DNA of 64,000 nt from Ruminococcus sp. (GTDB lineage Bacteria > Bacillota > Clostridia > Oscillospirales > Ruminococcaceae), in NCBI GenBank assembly GCA_024697545.1, contig JAILFN010000123.1:16251-80250 (forward strand), read 5' to 3'. Numbering within the stretch: position 1 is the first letter of the stretch; the number at the start of each line of letters is the position of its first letter. This document shows positions 44,055 through 54,002 of the stretch, piece after piece. A program made the translations under genes and the position numbers. Under the pieces are notes generated by a model. The model had not been told where the DNA came from and made no database searches. It saw nothing but the letters and a program-made list of their open reading frames with translations.

Positions 44055-45361
44055 TCCTGCTCACCTCCGTTTACTGTTTCAGGCTCAAGCACATATACGC
44101 AGTCGGGAATAAAACCGTTTGCTGCCTTTATCACTCTTTCGCGGGTGACTTCATTTACGAGCGCTATCTCTTGTTCGGGGGTGATATCTATGCCCCTGAG
44201 CTGGCGGAGATAGTTCCATGAATTAAAATCCTCGGAAACGTCCGTGACTATCCTTAAAGCACTGCGGAGACTCTTCTTGCAGTTCTCAAGCTCCTCATCG
44301 GTGAAATCGCCTTTTTTAAGCAGGTCGAGCTGGTGGAGTATCTCCTGTCTCGCAAGCTGCTCATTTGCGGCATCAACGCCGCTGTCAACGAACATTGTCT
44401 GTTTAAAGTCCATGATAAACGACTGACAGTAATAGCAGAGCGAAAGCTTTTCGCGGACATTGGTGAACAGCTTTGAGAAATCGGTGCCGCCGAAGAGCAT
44501 ACAAGCGAGCTTTTCGGCATAGAAGTCACCGCCCTCGGTCTTGAATCCCATGACCAGTTTCAGCTGCTCCTGCTCTATCTTTTCACGCACCTCTTTGACC
44601 TCAGCCCTGAGCGGCGACGGGGATATCACGCTCTCTTTATCAATTATCTCACCGGAGTGTTCGGCAAGACGCTTTTCGGCAAATTCCGTGATGCGTTCTT
44701 TTACGATCTTCTGCGCTTCGGTATTATGCCCGCTTCCGCAGAAGGTGACCGATATGCCCGCAATGGAAAGCATCTTCTTATACTCGCGGTAGAGCTGTTC
44801 GGCGGTAAGCTTCTCTGCGGCTTCTATCGTGCCGAAGGGAGGCAGGCTTGCGGGCTCGCCCTCAAACGCCACCTCTCTTGCGCGGCGGACGGCATAGTTA
44901 TGCCTGTTATTGGATACAGACTTTATAGCCTCGATGACCTCACGGCGTGCCATCTCGAAATATTTCTGATCGAAAGCGCCTTCCTTCACATTCGGCGAGA
45001 ACAACAGCTCGTTCATAAGCTTTGCCGCTTCGGTCGTAACCGTTTCGCCGTTTATCGCAAAGCGATCGCCCATGCATTGCAGGGAAAACCCCAGCACAAT
45101 GTTGTCGCCGACCCTCACGAAGTTATAATTCTGCACGGCGCCGTAAAGGCTTTTAAGCTTTTCGGACATCTTAGCTTTAGTGGGATACACTGACGTAGAA
45201 TCGACCATAAGCGTCCCGAGCATCTGGTATATCTGCGGCGTGTTTTCTTCAAGCGGCAGCAGGAGCCTTACAGAGATAAGCTCACCTCTGTACTTAGGAT
45301 CCTCTATATAGGTAAAAGACAGACCTTTTACCGACGATTCTTTTTTGATCTTATATGCCAT
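44051..45361 (-). CDS. M16 family peptidase-like protein, YfmF-like (non-catalytic)
   Basis: 436 residues. Aligns with the M16 fold (LISVRLLLPLEENTPQIYQMLGTLMVDSTSVYPTK, MARREVIEAIKSVSNNRHNYA, FGGTDFSKLFTNVREKLSLCYYC) but lacks HxxEH, as expected for the inactive half of a YfmF/YfmH pair. AAGGAGG lies upstream. First gene of the yfmF-yfmH-lgt-folD run. Confidence 0.85.
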   Translation of the reverse strand: MAYKIKKESSVKGLSFTYIEDPKYRGELISVRLLLPLEENTPQIYQMLGTLMVDSTSVYPTKAKMSEKLKSLYGAVQNYNFVRVGDNIVLGFSLQCMGDRFAINGETVTTEAAKLMNELLFSPNVKEGAFDQKYFEMARREVIEAIKSVSNNRHNYAVRRAREVAFEGEPASLPPFGTIEAAEKLTAEQLYREYKKMLSIAGISVTFCGSGHNTEAQKIVKERITEFAEKRLAEHSGEIIDKESVISPSPLRAEVKEVREKIEQEQLKLVMGFKTEGGDFYAEKLACMLFGGTDFSKLFTNVREKLSLCYYCQSFIMDFKQTMFVDSGVDAANEQLARQEILHQLDLLKKGDFTDEELENCKKSLRSALRIVTDVSEDFNSWNYLRQLRGIDITPEQEIALVNEVTRERVIKAANGFIPDCVYVLEPETVNGGEQE

Positions 45362-45478
45362 CGGTTCCTCCTTGCAGGGTTTATTTTACTATTATATTTT
45401 AGCACATCATGCTGGATATTACCATACTTTTCACAAGAATTTCATAAAGGCATTGCTGTGCGAAAAGAAAAAGCGGTC

Positions 45479-48400
45479 TTACTTCTTCATGAACATAACG
45501 TTCCTGACGCCCGCTATCTCCGCAAGCTCGTTCAAAAGCTCGCGCGAGAGCAAAACTTTGGGCAGCGAGCGCGGTACGGCTGCGGTCTTTTTATCCGAAA
45601 GATAGAATACTATCCTGCGTCCGTCGGCAGAGGAATGCTTCTTCGCCGTCTGCTTGATCTTTTCTATGATATCGGAAGCATCCGAAGACAGCTTTACGCA
45701 TATATCGCGGGAAGCGCATACGCGGACAAGTCCTTCGGCGTCCATGACGATATCGGCTATCAGCTCAGGCGGGTCGTCATCCTTTACGGAGATCTTTCCG
45801 CTTACATAGACCGTCCTGCCTGTTTTAAGAAGATGCGCCGCACCCTCATACACCGAGGGGAACACTATGAGCCCTGCCGAGCCCGTTTTGTCTTCGCCCT
45901 GTGCAAAGCACATCATAGCGCCGTTTTTTGTCTTGTGGGTGCGTATCTCTGTGAGCTGTAAAAGCAAAGCTGCGGGTCTACCCGCCGACGCTGAGCTGCC
46001 GCCGCTGAGTTGTGCGGCGGAGACAGCGCCCATTGCATTCGCATAGGGCAGGCAGCTGTCAAGAGGATGACCCGAGAGATACATTCCCGTCACCTCATAT
46101 TCAAGGTCGAGAAGCTGCTGTGCGGGCAGCTCGGGCAAGGCTGGTATATATATATCATCCTGCCGGCTGCTGTCCGTTCCGAAGAAATCGAGCTGACCTT
46201 CGGGGTTGTCCCTGACGCGCAGCTGTACACGCCTGAAAACGTCCTCACAGGCGGAGAGCATTTCGGCGCGGTTGTTCGGGAAGCTATCCAATGCGCCGGA
46301 TTTTATAAGCGCTTCGCAGATCTTTGAAGTAACTCCGACAGCGGAGGTGCGCTTGCAGAAATCGACGAAGTCGGAAAAATCGCCTCCATTTTCTCTTTCC
46401 CTCTCGATGGCGGTTATCATGCCGTCGCCTAGACCCTTTATCGCGAGGAGCGCAAAGCGTATACCCTCCTGCTCGGCGACGAATCCCGATGAGCTTTTAT
46501 TGATATCAAGCGGCAGGAGCTTTACCCCGCTGTAACCGAGCTCGGATATATAATCGGGCAGCTTGTGCGGTTTTTCAAAAAGGGTGACGGTCATGAGAGC
46601 TGCCATATAGTTTTTGTAGTAATGGCATTTGAGGTACGCTGTCTGGTAAGAAATAGTAGCGTATGCTGCCGCGTGGGATTTGTTGAAGGCGTAGCTTGCA
46701 AATGATATCATCTCATCGAAGATGGAATTTGCAGTGCGCTCGTCAACACCGTTCGATAACGCGCCGCAGACTTCGTCGTCGCCGTATATGAATGCGCGGC
46801 GTTCGTTTTCAAGCACGCTGTGCTTTTTCTTTGCCATAGCGCGTCGGACGATATCCGCCCTGCCGTAGGAATATCCCGCAAGCTCGCGGAATATCTGCAT
46901 TACCTGCTCCTGATAGACGATACAGCCGTAGGTGACTTCAAGAATGTTTTTCAGCAGCGGGTGCTTGTAGGTCACAAGGCTCGGGTCGTGGCGGTTTCGG
47001 ATAAAGGTCGGTATCGAGTCCATAGGACCCGGGCGGTAGAGGGATATGACCGAGATAAGGTCGTCGATGCCCGAGGGCTTCAGGCGCATTACCGTTGCCG
47101 TCATGCCGCCGCTTTCAAACTGGAACACGCCCTGAGTCCTGCCCTGAGCGAACATATCATAAACAGCAGGGTCATCGAGCGGGATAGCCGATATATCAAA
47201 ATCGGGCTGTGTGCGGCGGATATCCTTGACGCACATATCAATGATGGTCAGATTGCTCACCCCGAGGAAATCCATTTTCAGAAGTCCGAGGCGTTCAAGA
47301 TTCGTCATGGTGAACTCGGTAGAGATCTGACCGTCGCGGGCGTAAAGAGGGACGTAGCTGTCAACAGGGTCTTTTGTTATAACGACACCTGCCGCGTGAG
47401 TGCCTGCGTTTCTCGGCATATTCTCTATCCTGCGGGCGGCTTCTATAAGCTCGTGCATCTGTGCATCGCCGTTATAGAGCTTTCTAAGCTCGGGGACATT
47501 CTTTATCGCCTGTTCGAGGCTCATGCCGCGAGGTGCGGCTTTGGCGGCAATATCGCCCGTCTTATACGGCAGCCCCATAACGCGGGCGCAGTCTCTCAGC
47601 GCCTGCTTTGCGCCCAGTGTGCCGAATGTGATTATCTGTGCAACATGGTCGGAGCCGTAGCGGGAGATGACGTAATCTATCACCCGCTGACGTTTCAGCG
47701 TGCAGAAATCAATATCGAAATCGGGCATAGAGACTCTTTCGGGATTGAGAAAACGCTCGAAAATAAGCCCGTATCTCAGCGGGTCTATATCGGTGATGCC
47801 TATGCAGTAAGCGACGATGCTGCCCGCACCCGAGCCTCTCCCGCAGCCCACGGGGATATCATGTGTCTTGGCATAGTGAACAAAATCCCATACGATCATG
47901 AAATAATCGACATAGCCCATCTGCTTTATTACGGAAAACTCATACTCCGCACGCTCGCGGGCTTGCAGAGAGTTCTCACCGTAGTGACGTTCTATGCCCT
48001 CGCGGGTAAGCTCCCACAGGAAAGCTGCGTTATCCGTAACGCCCTCCAGCCTGAAATAGGGCAGCTTGGTCACGCCGAACTCAAAGGTTACGCTGCATTT
48101 TTCCGCTATCTTCACGGTGTTCTCGACAGCATCGGGACAGGAGCGGAAAAGCGCCGCCATCTCTTCGGGCGAACGCAGATAGAAATCGTCGGTCGGCAGC
48201 TCAAGGCGGTCGTCATCGTTCAGGGTAGTGCCGGTGTTTATGCACATGAGTATCCTCTGCGCTTCGCTGTCCTCGCGGCGGATATAGTGGGCATCGTTTG
48301 TCGCCGCCATAGGTATCCCCGTATCACGCGACAGCTTTATCAGCCGTGCGAGCACTTCAAGCTGCTCGGGGAAATCGTGGCTCTGGACTTCGATGTAATA

Positions 48401-48898
48401 ATCCTCGCCGAAAATCTCGCGGTATCTGAGGGCGGTCTCCTTCGCCGCCTCGTAATTGCCCTCGCTGAGCCTGCGCGAGACTTCGCCCGCAAGGCAGGCA
48501 GAAAGACATATAAGCCCCTCATGATATTCACTAAGGAGCTTGAGATCAATGCGCGGTTTTCTGTAAAAGCCTTCGGTGTAACCGAGCGACACCAGCTTTG
48601 ACAGGTTTTTATAGCCCTCATTGTTCTTGCACAGCAATATGAGGTGGTAGGGCTTTTCCGAGCCAAAACGATCGGACATCGAGCCTTCGGCGACATATAC
48701 CTCGCAGCCGATTATAGGCTTGATGCCCTCTTTCAGGCAGGAATCATAGAAATCTATCGCGGCAAAAAGATTGCCGTGGTCGGTGACGGCGAGGGCGTTC
48801 ATGCCCATAGCTTTCGCTTCACGGGCAAGCTCGCTTATGCGGCAGGCACCGTCAAGCAGCGAGTATTCGCTGTGAACGTGAAGATGAACGAAATCCAT
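45479..48898 (-). CDS. dnaE: DNA polymerase III subunit alpha DnaE
   Basis: 1139 residues from the ATG at 48898 (GGGAGGTG upstream); the track start is ten codons earlier. N-terminal PHP domain (FVHLHVHSEYSLLDGA), polymerase active-site PDFDIDFC, GCGRGSGAGSIVAYC and YRPGPMDSIP in the fingers/palm, helix-hairpin-helix region, and a C-terminal OB domain (LLQLTEIRTHKTKNGAMMCFAQGED). Bacillota normally use this together with PolC, which is not in the window. Last gene of the hprK-dnaE run. Confidence 0.96.
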   Translation of the reverse strand: MDFVHLHVHSEYSLLDGACRISELAREAKAMGMNALAVTDHGNLFAAIDFYDSCLKEGIKPIIGCEVYVAEGSMSDRFGSEKPYHLILLCKNNEGYKNLSKLVSLGYTEGFYRKPRIDLKLLSEYHEGLICLSACLAGEVSRRLSEGNYEAAKETALRYREIFGEDYYIEVQSHDFPEQLEVLARLIKLSRDTGIPMAATNDAHYIRREDSEAQRILMCINTGTTLNDDDRLELPTDDFYLRSPEEMAALFRSCPDAVENTVKIAEKCSVTFEFGVTKLPYFRLEGVTDNAAFLWELTREGIERHYGENSLQARERAEYEFSVIKQMGYVDYFMIVWDFVHYAKTHDIPVGCGRGSGAGSIVAYCIGITDIDPLRYGLIFERFLNPERVSMPDFDIDFCTLKRQRVIDYVISRYGSDHVAQIITFGTLGAKQALRDCARVMGLPYKTGDIAAKAAPRGMSLEQAIKNVPELRKLYNGDAQMHELIEAARRIENMPRNAGTHAAGVVITKDPVDSYVPLYARDGQISTEFTMTNLERLGLLKMDFLGVSNLTIIDMCVKDIRRTQPDFDISAIPLDDPAVYDMFAQGRTQGVFQFESGGMTATVMRLKPSGIDDLISVISLYRPGPMDSIPTFIRNRHDPSLVTYKHPLLKNILEVTYGCIVYQEQVMQIFRELAGYSYGRADIVRRAMAKKKHSVLENERRAFIYGDDEVCGALSNGVDERTANSIFDEMISFASYAFNKSHAAAYATISYQTAYLKCHYYKNYMAALMTVTLFEKPHKLPDYISELGYSGVKLLPLDINKSSSGFVAEQEGIRFALLAIKGLGDGMITAIERERENGGDFSDFVDFCKRTSAVGVTSKICEALIKSGALDSFPNNRAEMLSACEDVFRRVQLRVRDNPEGQLDFFGTDSSRQDDIYIPALPELPAQQLLDLEYEVTGMYLSGHPLDSCLPYANAMGAVSAAQLSGGSSASAGRPAALLLQLTEIRTHKTKNGAMMCFAQGEDKTGSAGLIVFPSVYEGAAHLLKTGRTVYVSGKISVKDDDPPELIADIVMDAEGLVRVCASRDICVKLSSDASDIIEKIKQTAKKHSSADGRRIVFYLSDKKTAAVPRSLPKVLLSRELLNELAEIAGVRNVMFMKK

Positions 48899-48924
48899 AT
48901 TGCCGCACCTCCCATCGTTTTGCA

Positions 48925-49845
48925 TCATTGCTGTTTATTTCTTATCTCATCGGCGATAGCCGCTATCTTCTGGAGCCTGTGGTTTGCGCCCGAGCGTGAT
49001 ATCGGCGGCTTTAGTGCCGCGCCGAGATCGGAAAGATTGAAGTCGGGGTTCTCATATCTGAGCAGCGCTATCTCCCGAAGATTATCGGGGAGAGAATCAA
49101 GCCCGCGGGTCTCGTCGATAAGCTCGATATCGGCTATCTGCTTTTCTGCGGCGCGTATCGACTTTTCGATGTTGGCATTGACGCAGTTTACGCCGCGGTT
49201 GATCTTGTTACGCATATCCTTCATCTGCTTAACATAAAAGAGATCGAAATAGCTGCCCGAAGCGCCCATAAGCCCGAGCATATCCATGATATTATCCGAT
49301 TCCTTGAAGTAAAGCACCTGATGACCCTTGCGCTCGACGTTTTTGGCAAGCATATTGAAATTCTCTATCAGCATAAGCCCGAGGTAATTGCAAAGCTCAA
49401 GTGTCGGCATAACAAATTCCATATGATAGCCCTTGTTAGGGTCGCTGAGCGAGCCGCAGGAGAGGAACATACCCGCCGTCATCTGCGGATACAGCGAAGA
49501 CTTCGGGTAGCGTTCACGCAGACGCTGTCTGCCGTCGCCGATGCCGAAATGCTCAAACAGCTTTTCGCGGGCTTCGGCGGTATTTACGCTAAGCGAATAC
49601 ATCACCTGTCCGCCGCCGCGGTCGGTCTCGTGGATATCCAGCACTCCGCGTCCGCAGATCTTCTCAACGCCCTTTTGGAAAAACTCTGCCGCCTTATCGA
49701 GCTCGGTCAGCAGCAGTATCTCATCTGCCGAAAGCTCATTGGCGCACAAAAGCATACCGTAAAGGCAGGCTTCTGCCTTTGCGGCATTGTTTATCTTGGA
49801 CAGTATCTCTTCCTTAACGCTTTGCGAAAAAGAAACCTCCGTCAT
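48925..49845 (-). CDS. whiA: WhiA-family DNA-binding protein
   Basis: 306 residues. N-terminal LAGLIDADG-like fold (FSQSVKEEILSKINNAAKAEACLYGMLLCA) and a C-terminal helix-turn-helix (NLSDLGAALKPPISRSGANHRLQKI). WhiA controls sporulation septation in actinomycetes and affects cell division and chromosome segregation in Bacillota. It lies directly after rapZ with 11 bases between them; the yvcK/glmR gene that usually separates the two is missing. Confidence 0.95.
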   Translation of the reverse strand: MTEVSFSQSVKEEILSKINNAAKAEACLYGMLLCANELSADEILLLTELDKAAEFFQKGVEKICGRGVLDIHETDRGGGQVMYSLSVNTAEAREKLFEHFGIGDGRQRLRERYPKSSLYPQMTAGMFLSCGSLSDPNKGYHMEFVMPTLELCNYLGLMLIENFNMLAKNVERKGHQVLYFKESDNIMDMLGLMGASGSYFDLFYVKQMKDMRNKINRGVNCVNANIEKSIRAAEKQIADIELIDETRGLDSLPDNLREIALLRYENPDFNLSDLGAALKPPISRSGANHRLQKIAAIADEIRNKQQ

Positions 49846-49856
49846 AGATCCACTCC

Positions 49857-50717
49857 CTAATGTTTATCAATATCTCTGTGGTCGATGCGTATCTTTCTTC
49901 CCTTGCTGCGAAGGTGTTCGGCAACAGCCTCGGCGAATGTAACGCTGCGGTGTTTTCCGCCCGTGCAGCCGAAGCCTATTACGAGCTGCGCCTTGCCCTC
50001 CTTCTCGTAGAGGGGAAGCATATAGTCGATAAGATCGCAGAATTTGTCCAGCAGCTCGCGGGACTCTTCAAACTTCAGGACATAGCCCGAGACATCGGGA
50101 TCAAGCCCCGTCTTATGCTTCAGCTCGGGGATATAGAAGGGATTCGGCAGGCATCTGACATCGAATACAAGATCTCCCTCGCTGAATACACCGTACTTGA
50201 ACCCGAAGGAGCGGACATCAACACGCATATGCTCGCCCGACGTTTCCTCGAAGATGGAATACAGGCGGGATCTCAGCTCTGCTGCCGAATAATTTGTCGT
50301 GTCGATATAATAATCGCTCATAGCCTTGGCAGACATGAGAAGACCGCGTTCGAGCTGGATAGCCTTTGTAACGCTGCCGCCCGCGCTTTCATCGAGCGGG
50401 TGCTTGCGGCGGGTCTCTTTATATCTCCTTGCGATAACGCTGTCTGCCGATTCAAGGAAGATTATCCGCAGGTCAACATCGCTGCTGCGAAGGTGGCTGA
50501 CGGCATCCTGGAGCTTCAGGAAGAAATCACCGCCGCGGACATCGACCACGAATGCGGCTTTCTTTATCATCCCTCCCGAATTCTCACAGAGATCGACGAA
50601 TTTTATTATAAGCTCGGGAGGAATATTATCCACGCAGTAATAATCCATATCCTCAAGGACATTGACTGCCGTAGACTTGCCCGAGCCGGACATTCCCGTG
50701 ATTATGACCAGCTGCAC
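49857..50717 (-). CDS. rapZ: RapZ/YvcJ-family nucleotide-binding protein
   Basis: 286 residues. Walker A GMSGSGKSTAVNVLEDMDYYCVDN at the N-terminus and the C-terminal GCTGGKHRSVTFAE and RIDHRDIDKH are standard for the family. In Escherichia coli RapZ regulates glucosamine-6-phosphate synthase mRNA; the Bacillus homologue YvcJ hydrolyses nucleotides and affects competence. It is cotranscribed with murB and whiA. Confidence 0.93.
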   Translation of the reverse strand: MQLVIITGMSGSGKSTAVNVLEDMDYYCVDNIPPELIIKFVDLCENSGGMIKKAAFVVDVRGGDFFLKLQDAVSHLRSSDVDLRIIFLESADSVIARRYKETRRKHPLDESAGGSVTKAIQLERGLLMSAKAMSDYYIDTTNYSAAELRSRLYSIFEETSGEHMRVDVRSFGFKYGVFSEGDLVFDVRCLPNPFYIPELKHKTGLDPDVSGYVLKFEESRELLDKFCDLIDYMLPLYEKEGKAQLVIGFGCTGGKHRSVTFAEAVAEHLRSKGRKIRIDHRDIDKH

Positions 50718-50732
50718 GCTTTGACCCTCCTT

Positions 50733-51649
50733 TTATTCGTATGGGATTATACGGACCTCGCACTCGAGGTTGAACCCTGTGGTATCGCGAACCGTACGCT
50801 GAATATGATCTATCAGACCGCGGACATCAGAGCAGGTAGCACCGCCCTTGTTTATGACAAATCCGCAGTGTTTTTCGGACACCTGAGCACCGCCGACTGT
50901 GCAGCCGCGCAGCCCGCAGTCTTCGATAAGCTTGCCTGCGAACTGACCTTCGGGGCGCTTGAAGGTAGAGCCTGCATTTGGAAATTCAAGGGGCTGCTTT
51001 CCTTGCGTCTGCCGATAAGCTCCTTCATCTTGCCTTCGATATCCTGCTTGCTGCCTTTTGCAAGCTCGAAATCGGCGCTTATTATCATCTCATTGCTGTA
51101 ACAGAACCGTGAACCGCGGTATGTAAATCCTATCTGCGAAGGGCGGTAGGTGCGGAGATTGCCGTGGGTGTCCATAGCGGTGACGCTCTTGACCACATTC
51201 TTGATCTCGCCCTGATAAGCTCCCGCATTCATATAAACTCCGCCGCCTACGGTACCGGGGATACCGTAAGCAAATTCAAGACCGCTCAATGAAAGCTCGA
51301 GGGCTTTTCGGCAGACGGAGATAAGGCTTGCCCCTGAATAGGCACGCAGGGTGACATCATCTATCTGCTCGATCTCGCCCAATGAGTTATCAAACAGGAA
51401 GACAACGCCGTTAAAGCCCTCATCGGCGCAGAGCATATTCGAGCCCTTTCCCATAGTAAGGGTGCGTATCTTCTTTTCGGTTGAGAATCTGACCAGCTTT
51501 GAGAGGTCCTCGACACTGTCGGGAGCTATCATGACGGTGCAGGGACCGCCTATTCTAAAGGTCGTATGCTCGCAAAGCGGCTCGTTGCGGTATACCCTGC
51601 AACCGAGTTCCTCTGCAAGCTGTGCAAGCTGTTCGGCAGCGGTTATCAT
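50733..51649 (-). CDS. murB: UDP-N-acetylenolpyruvoylglucosamine reductase MurB, frameshifted as sequenced
   Basis: Start ATG at 51649 (GAAAGGAAAG upstream). The first 215 or so codons encode MurB ([50 protein letters not shown]). At TTT 50998-51000 one base is missing: as sequenced the frame runs into [14 protein letters not shown] and ends at 50852, but one extra A on the minus strand gives [20 protein letters not shown] and continues to IIPYE with a stop at 50733 (305 residues). MurB makes UDP-MurNAc and is normally essential, so a sequencing error is more likely than a true mutation. Confidence 0.85.
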
Positions 51650-51678
51650 GCTATCATCTTTCCTTTCGGTGTAATACA

Positions 51679-52638
51679 TTACATCAGATCCCAGCTCTTG
51701 ACCTTATCCTTTTTGTCTACCTGAAGACCGAGGTTATCAAGAAGCTCCTGTGCGGCGTTGTAGCCCATCTTCTTCTGGCGGTTGTTCATAGCGGCAACTT
51801 CAAGGATAACGGCGAGGTTACGTCCCGGCTTTATCGGGATAGTAAGGCTGGGGACGCTCACGCCAAGGATAGTCGTGAACTCATTATCAACGCCCATGCG
51901 GTCGTATACCTTTGTGGAATCCCACGGTTCAAGCTCAACCACCATATCTATCTTCTCGGTGACCTTTACGGCACCCATACCGAACAGTCTGCGGACGTTG
52001 ATGATACCTATACCGCGGATCTCAAGGTAGTGGCGGATATTATCGGGGGAGGAGCCCACAAGGCTGATACTTGACACGCGGCGGATCTCTACCGCGTCAT
52101 CGGCAACGAGTCTGTGACCGCGCTTTACAAGCTCGATAGCGGTCTCAGACTTACCGACGCCGCTTTCTCCGACGATAAGAACACCTTCACCGTAGATCTC
52201 GATGAGTACGCCGTGTCTTGTGATCCTCGGGGCAAGGCGCACATTCAGGAAGCTGATAAGAGATGCCATGAAGGTAGTGGTGCTTTCCGAAGTCCTGCCT
52301 ATCGGTATCTCATATTTCTTGGCAAGATCTAGCATCTCGGGATAAAGCTCATGACCGCGGCAGACGATGAACATTGGGATATGTGTAGCGAAAAGCTGCT
52401 CGATCTTCTTGTATCTGGTCTCCTCGTCAACGCTTGCAAGGTATGCAAACTCCATATTACCGCATATCTGTATGCGCTCGGCGTTAAAGTACTCATAGAA
52501 GCCCATGAGCTGGAGACCCGGTCTGTTGCAGTCGTTGTCGCAGACCTTGAGCTCCTCGGGAGGTGCAGGTGTGTATATCAGTTCGAGATCGACCTGCTTT
52601 ACTATCTCGTCTATCGTAACGGTAAATATCTCAGCCAT
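51679..52638 (-). CDS. hprK: HPr kinase/phosphorylase
   Basis: 319 residues. Phosphorylates HPr on Ser46 in response to glycolytic intermediates and so controls carbon catabolite repression in Bacillota. Walker A GESGVGKSETAIEL (about residues 152-165), VADDAVEIRR, and the signature EIRGIGIINVRRLFG are present. First gene of the hprK-murB-rapZ-whiA-dnaE run; a TATAAT box lies about 25 bases upstream but no clear -35. Confidence 0.96.
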   Translation of the reverse strand: MAEIFTVTIDEIVKQVDLELIYTPAPPEELKVCDNDCNRPGLQLMGFYEYFNAERIQICGNMEFAYLASVDEETRYKKIEQLFATHIPMFIVCRGHELYPEMLDLAKKYEIPIGRTSESTTTFMASLISFLNVRLAPRITRHGVLIEIYGEGVLIVGESGVGKSETAIELVKRGHRLVADDAVEIRRVSSISLVGSSPDNIRHYLEIRGIGIINVRRLFGMGAVKVTEKIDMVVELEPWDSTKVYDRMGVDNEFTTILGVSVPSLTIPIKPGRNLAVILEVAAMNNRQKKMGYNAAQELLDNLGLQVDKKDKVKSWDLM

Positions 52639-52718
52639 ATCAATAACTTCCTTTCTATATTATACTTCCGAAACGGTGTGTTCTATTCATAAACGGGCAG
52701 CACCCGTTATATCCATGA

Positions 52719-53987
52719 TCAAAGCTCGATAAGACCTTTATCAAGCAGAGCCTGTGCCGCTTTCAGCACCCCGAGCTTGCCTGTCGGGTAAGTAAGACCG
52801 CCCTGGAGCCATACGGCGTAGGGGTCGCGGATAGGTGCGTCGGCGGAAAGCTCGATGGAAGCGCCCATCGTGAAAGCACCCGCAGCCATGATGACCTTGC
52901 TGTCATAGCCCGGCATATCCCATGCTTCGGGGGAGACATATGAATCGACAGGCGAACCGCTCTGTATGCCGCAGCAGAAAGCCGTAAGGCGTTCTTCATT
53001 TTCAAGGCAGATGGAGGATATGATATCGGTGCGGTATTCGTCGGCTGCGGGGAAGGTCCTGAACCCGAGCAGCCCAAAGAGCGAGCAGGCGAACACGCCT
53101 GTTTTCAGCGCAGCCTCAACGACAGCGGGTGCCATGAAGAAGCCTAAAAACATCTCACGGCTCTGGGTGAGGGTAGCGCCTACCTCCTTGCCGACACCTA
53201 CGCAGGCAAGTCTGTCGGCGCAAAGCCCGACCAGGTCTTTCCTGCCGCAGATATATCCGCCGGTCGAAGCGATGCCGCCGCCCGGGTTCTTTATCAGAGA
53301 ACCCGCGATAAGATCGGCTCCGACATCGGTAGGCTCGCGGGTCTCGACAAACTCACCGTAGCAGTTGTCCACCATGATGATGATATCGGGCTCGGCAGAG
53401 CGGGCGGTCTTTATGATCTTTTCTATGACCTCTATGGTAAATGAAGGTCTGAGCGAATAACCTCTCGAACGCTGGATATAACCCACCTTTGCGCCCTTAG
53501 CCTTCCGAGCTATCGCATCAAGATCGGGAGTACCGTCGGCTTTCAGTTCGACCTGATCGTACTTCACGCCGAAGTCTCTGAGCGAGCCGCGTCCCGAATC
53601 ACCGCGTATGCCTATGACCTCTTCCATAGTGTCATAGGGCGAACCCGTGAGGGAAAGGAGGGTGTCGCCCGGGCGGAGTATACCGAAAAGCGCAGTGGAG
53701 AGGGTATGAGTGCCGTTGACGAAATTATGGCGAACGACCGCGTCCTCGCCGCCGAGCGCCTGAGCGTAAACGGCATCGAGGGTATCACGCCCGATATCGC
53801 CGTAGCCGTAGCCTGTAGTGCCTTTAAGGCAGCCCTCACTGACGCGGTTGTCAATGAAAGCTTTCAGCACCTTTGCGCTGTTATATTCGGTAGTCTGCGA
53901 GATGCGTCTGAACGACTTCTCTGCCGTTTGCTCAGCCTTTTCCGCGAGGGCGGTAAGGCGGGGGTCTATATCAAAAAGGTTTTCCAT
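52719..53987 (-). CDS. PLP-dependent lyase of the methionine gamma-lyase/YnbB family
   Basis: 422 residues. Fold-type I PLP enzyme: TGYGYGDIGRDTLDAVYAQALG near the start, VDNCYGEFVE, and the Schiff-base lysine in GSLIKNPGGGIASTGGYI (about residue 236). These proteins are annotated as methionine gamma-lyase-like or aluminium-resistance proteins, but their real reaction is not settled. Last gene of the murD operon. Confidence 0.85.
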   Translation of the reverse strand: MENLFDIDPRLTALAEKAEQTAEKSFRRISQTTEYNSAKVLKAFIDNRVSEGCLKGTTGYGYGDIGRDTLDAVYAQALGGEDAVVRHNFVNGTHTLSTALFGILRPGDTLLSLTGSPYDTMEEVIGIRGDSGRGSLRDFGVKYDQVELKADGTPDLDAIARKAKGAKVGYIQRSRGYSLRPSFTIEVIEKIIKTARSAEPDIIIMVDNCYGEFVETREPTDVGADLIAGSLIKNPGGGIASTGGYICGRKDLVGLCADRLACVGVGKEVGATLTQSREMFLGFFMAPAVVEAALKTGVFACSLFGLLGFRTFPAADEYRTDIISSICLENEERLTAFCCGIQSGSPVDSYVSPEAWDMPGYDSKVIMAAGAFTMGASIELSADAPIRDPYAVWLQGGLTYPTGKLGVLKAAQALLDKGLIEL

Positions 53988-54002
53988 ATATATTATCCTA
54001 AC

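Noticed and set aside
46820-48601. 593-residue plus-strand ORF opposite dnaE
   Set aside because: Antisense shadow of DnaE, which has all polymerase motifs.
49860-51101. 413-residue plus-strand ORF opposite rapZ and murB
   Set aside because: Antisense shadow; rapZ and the two murB halves explain the region.
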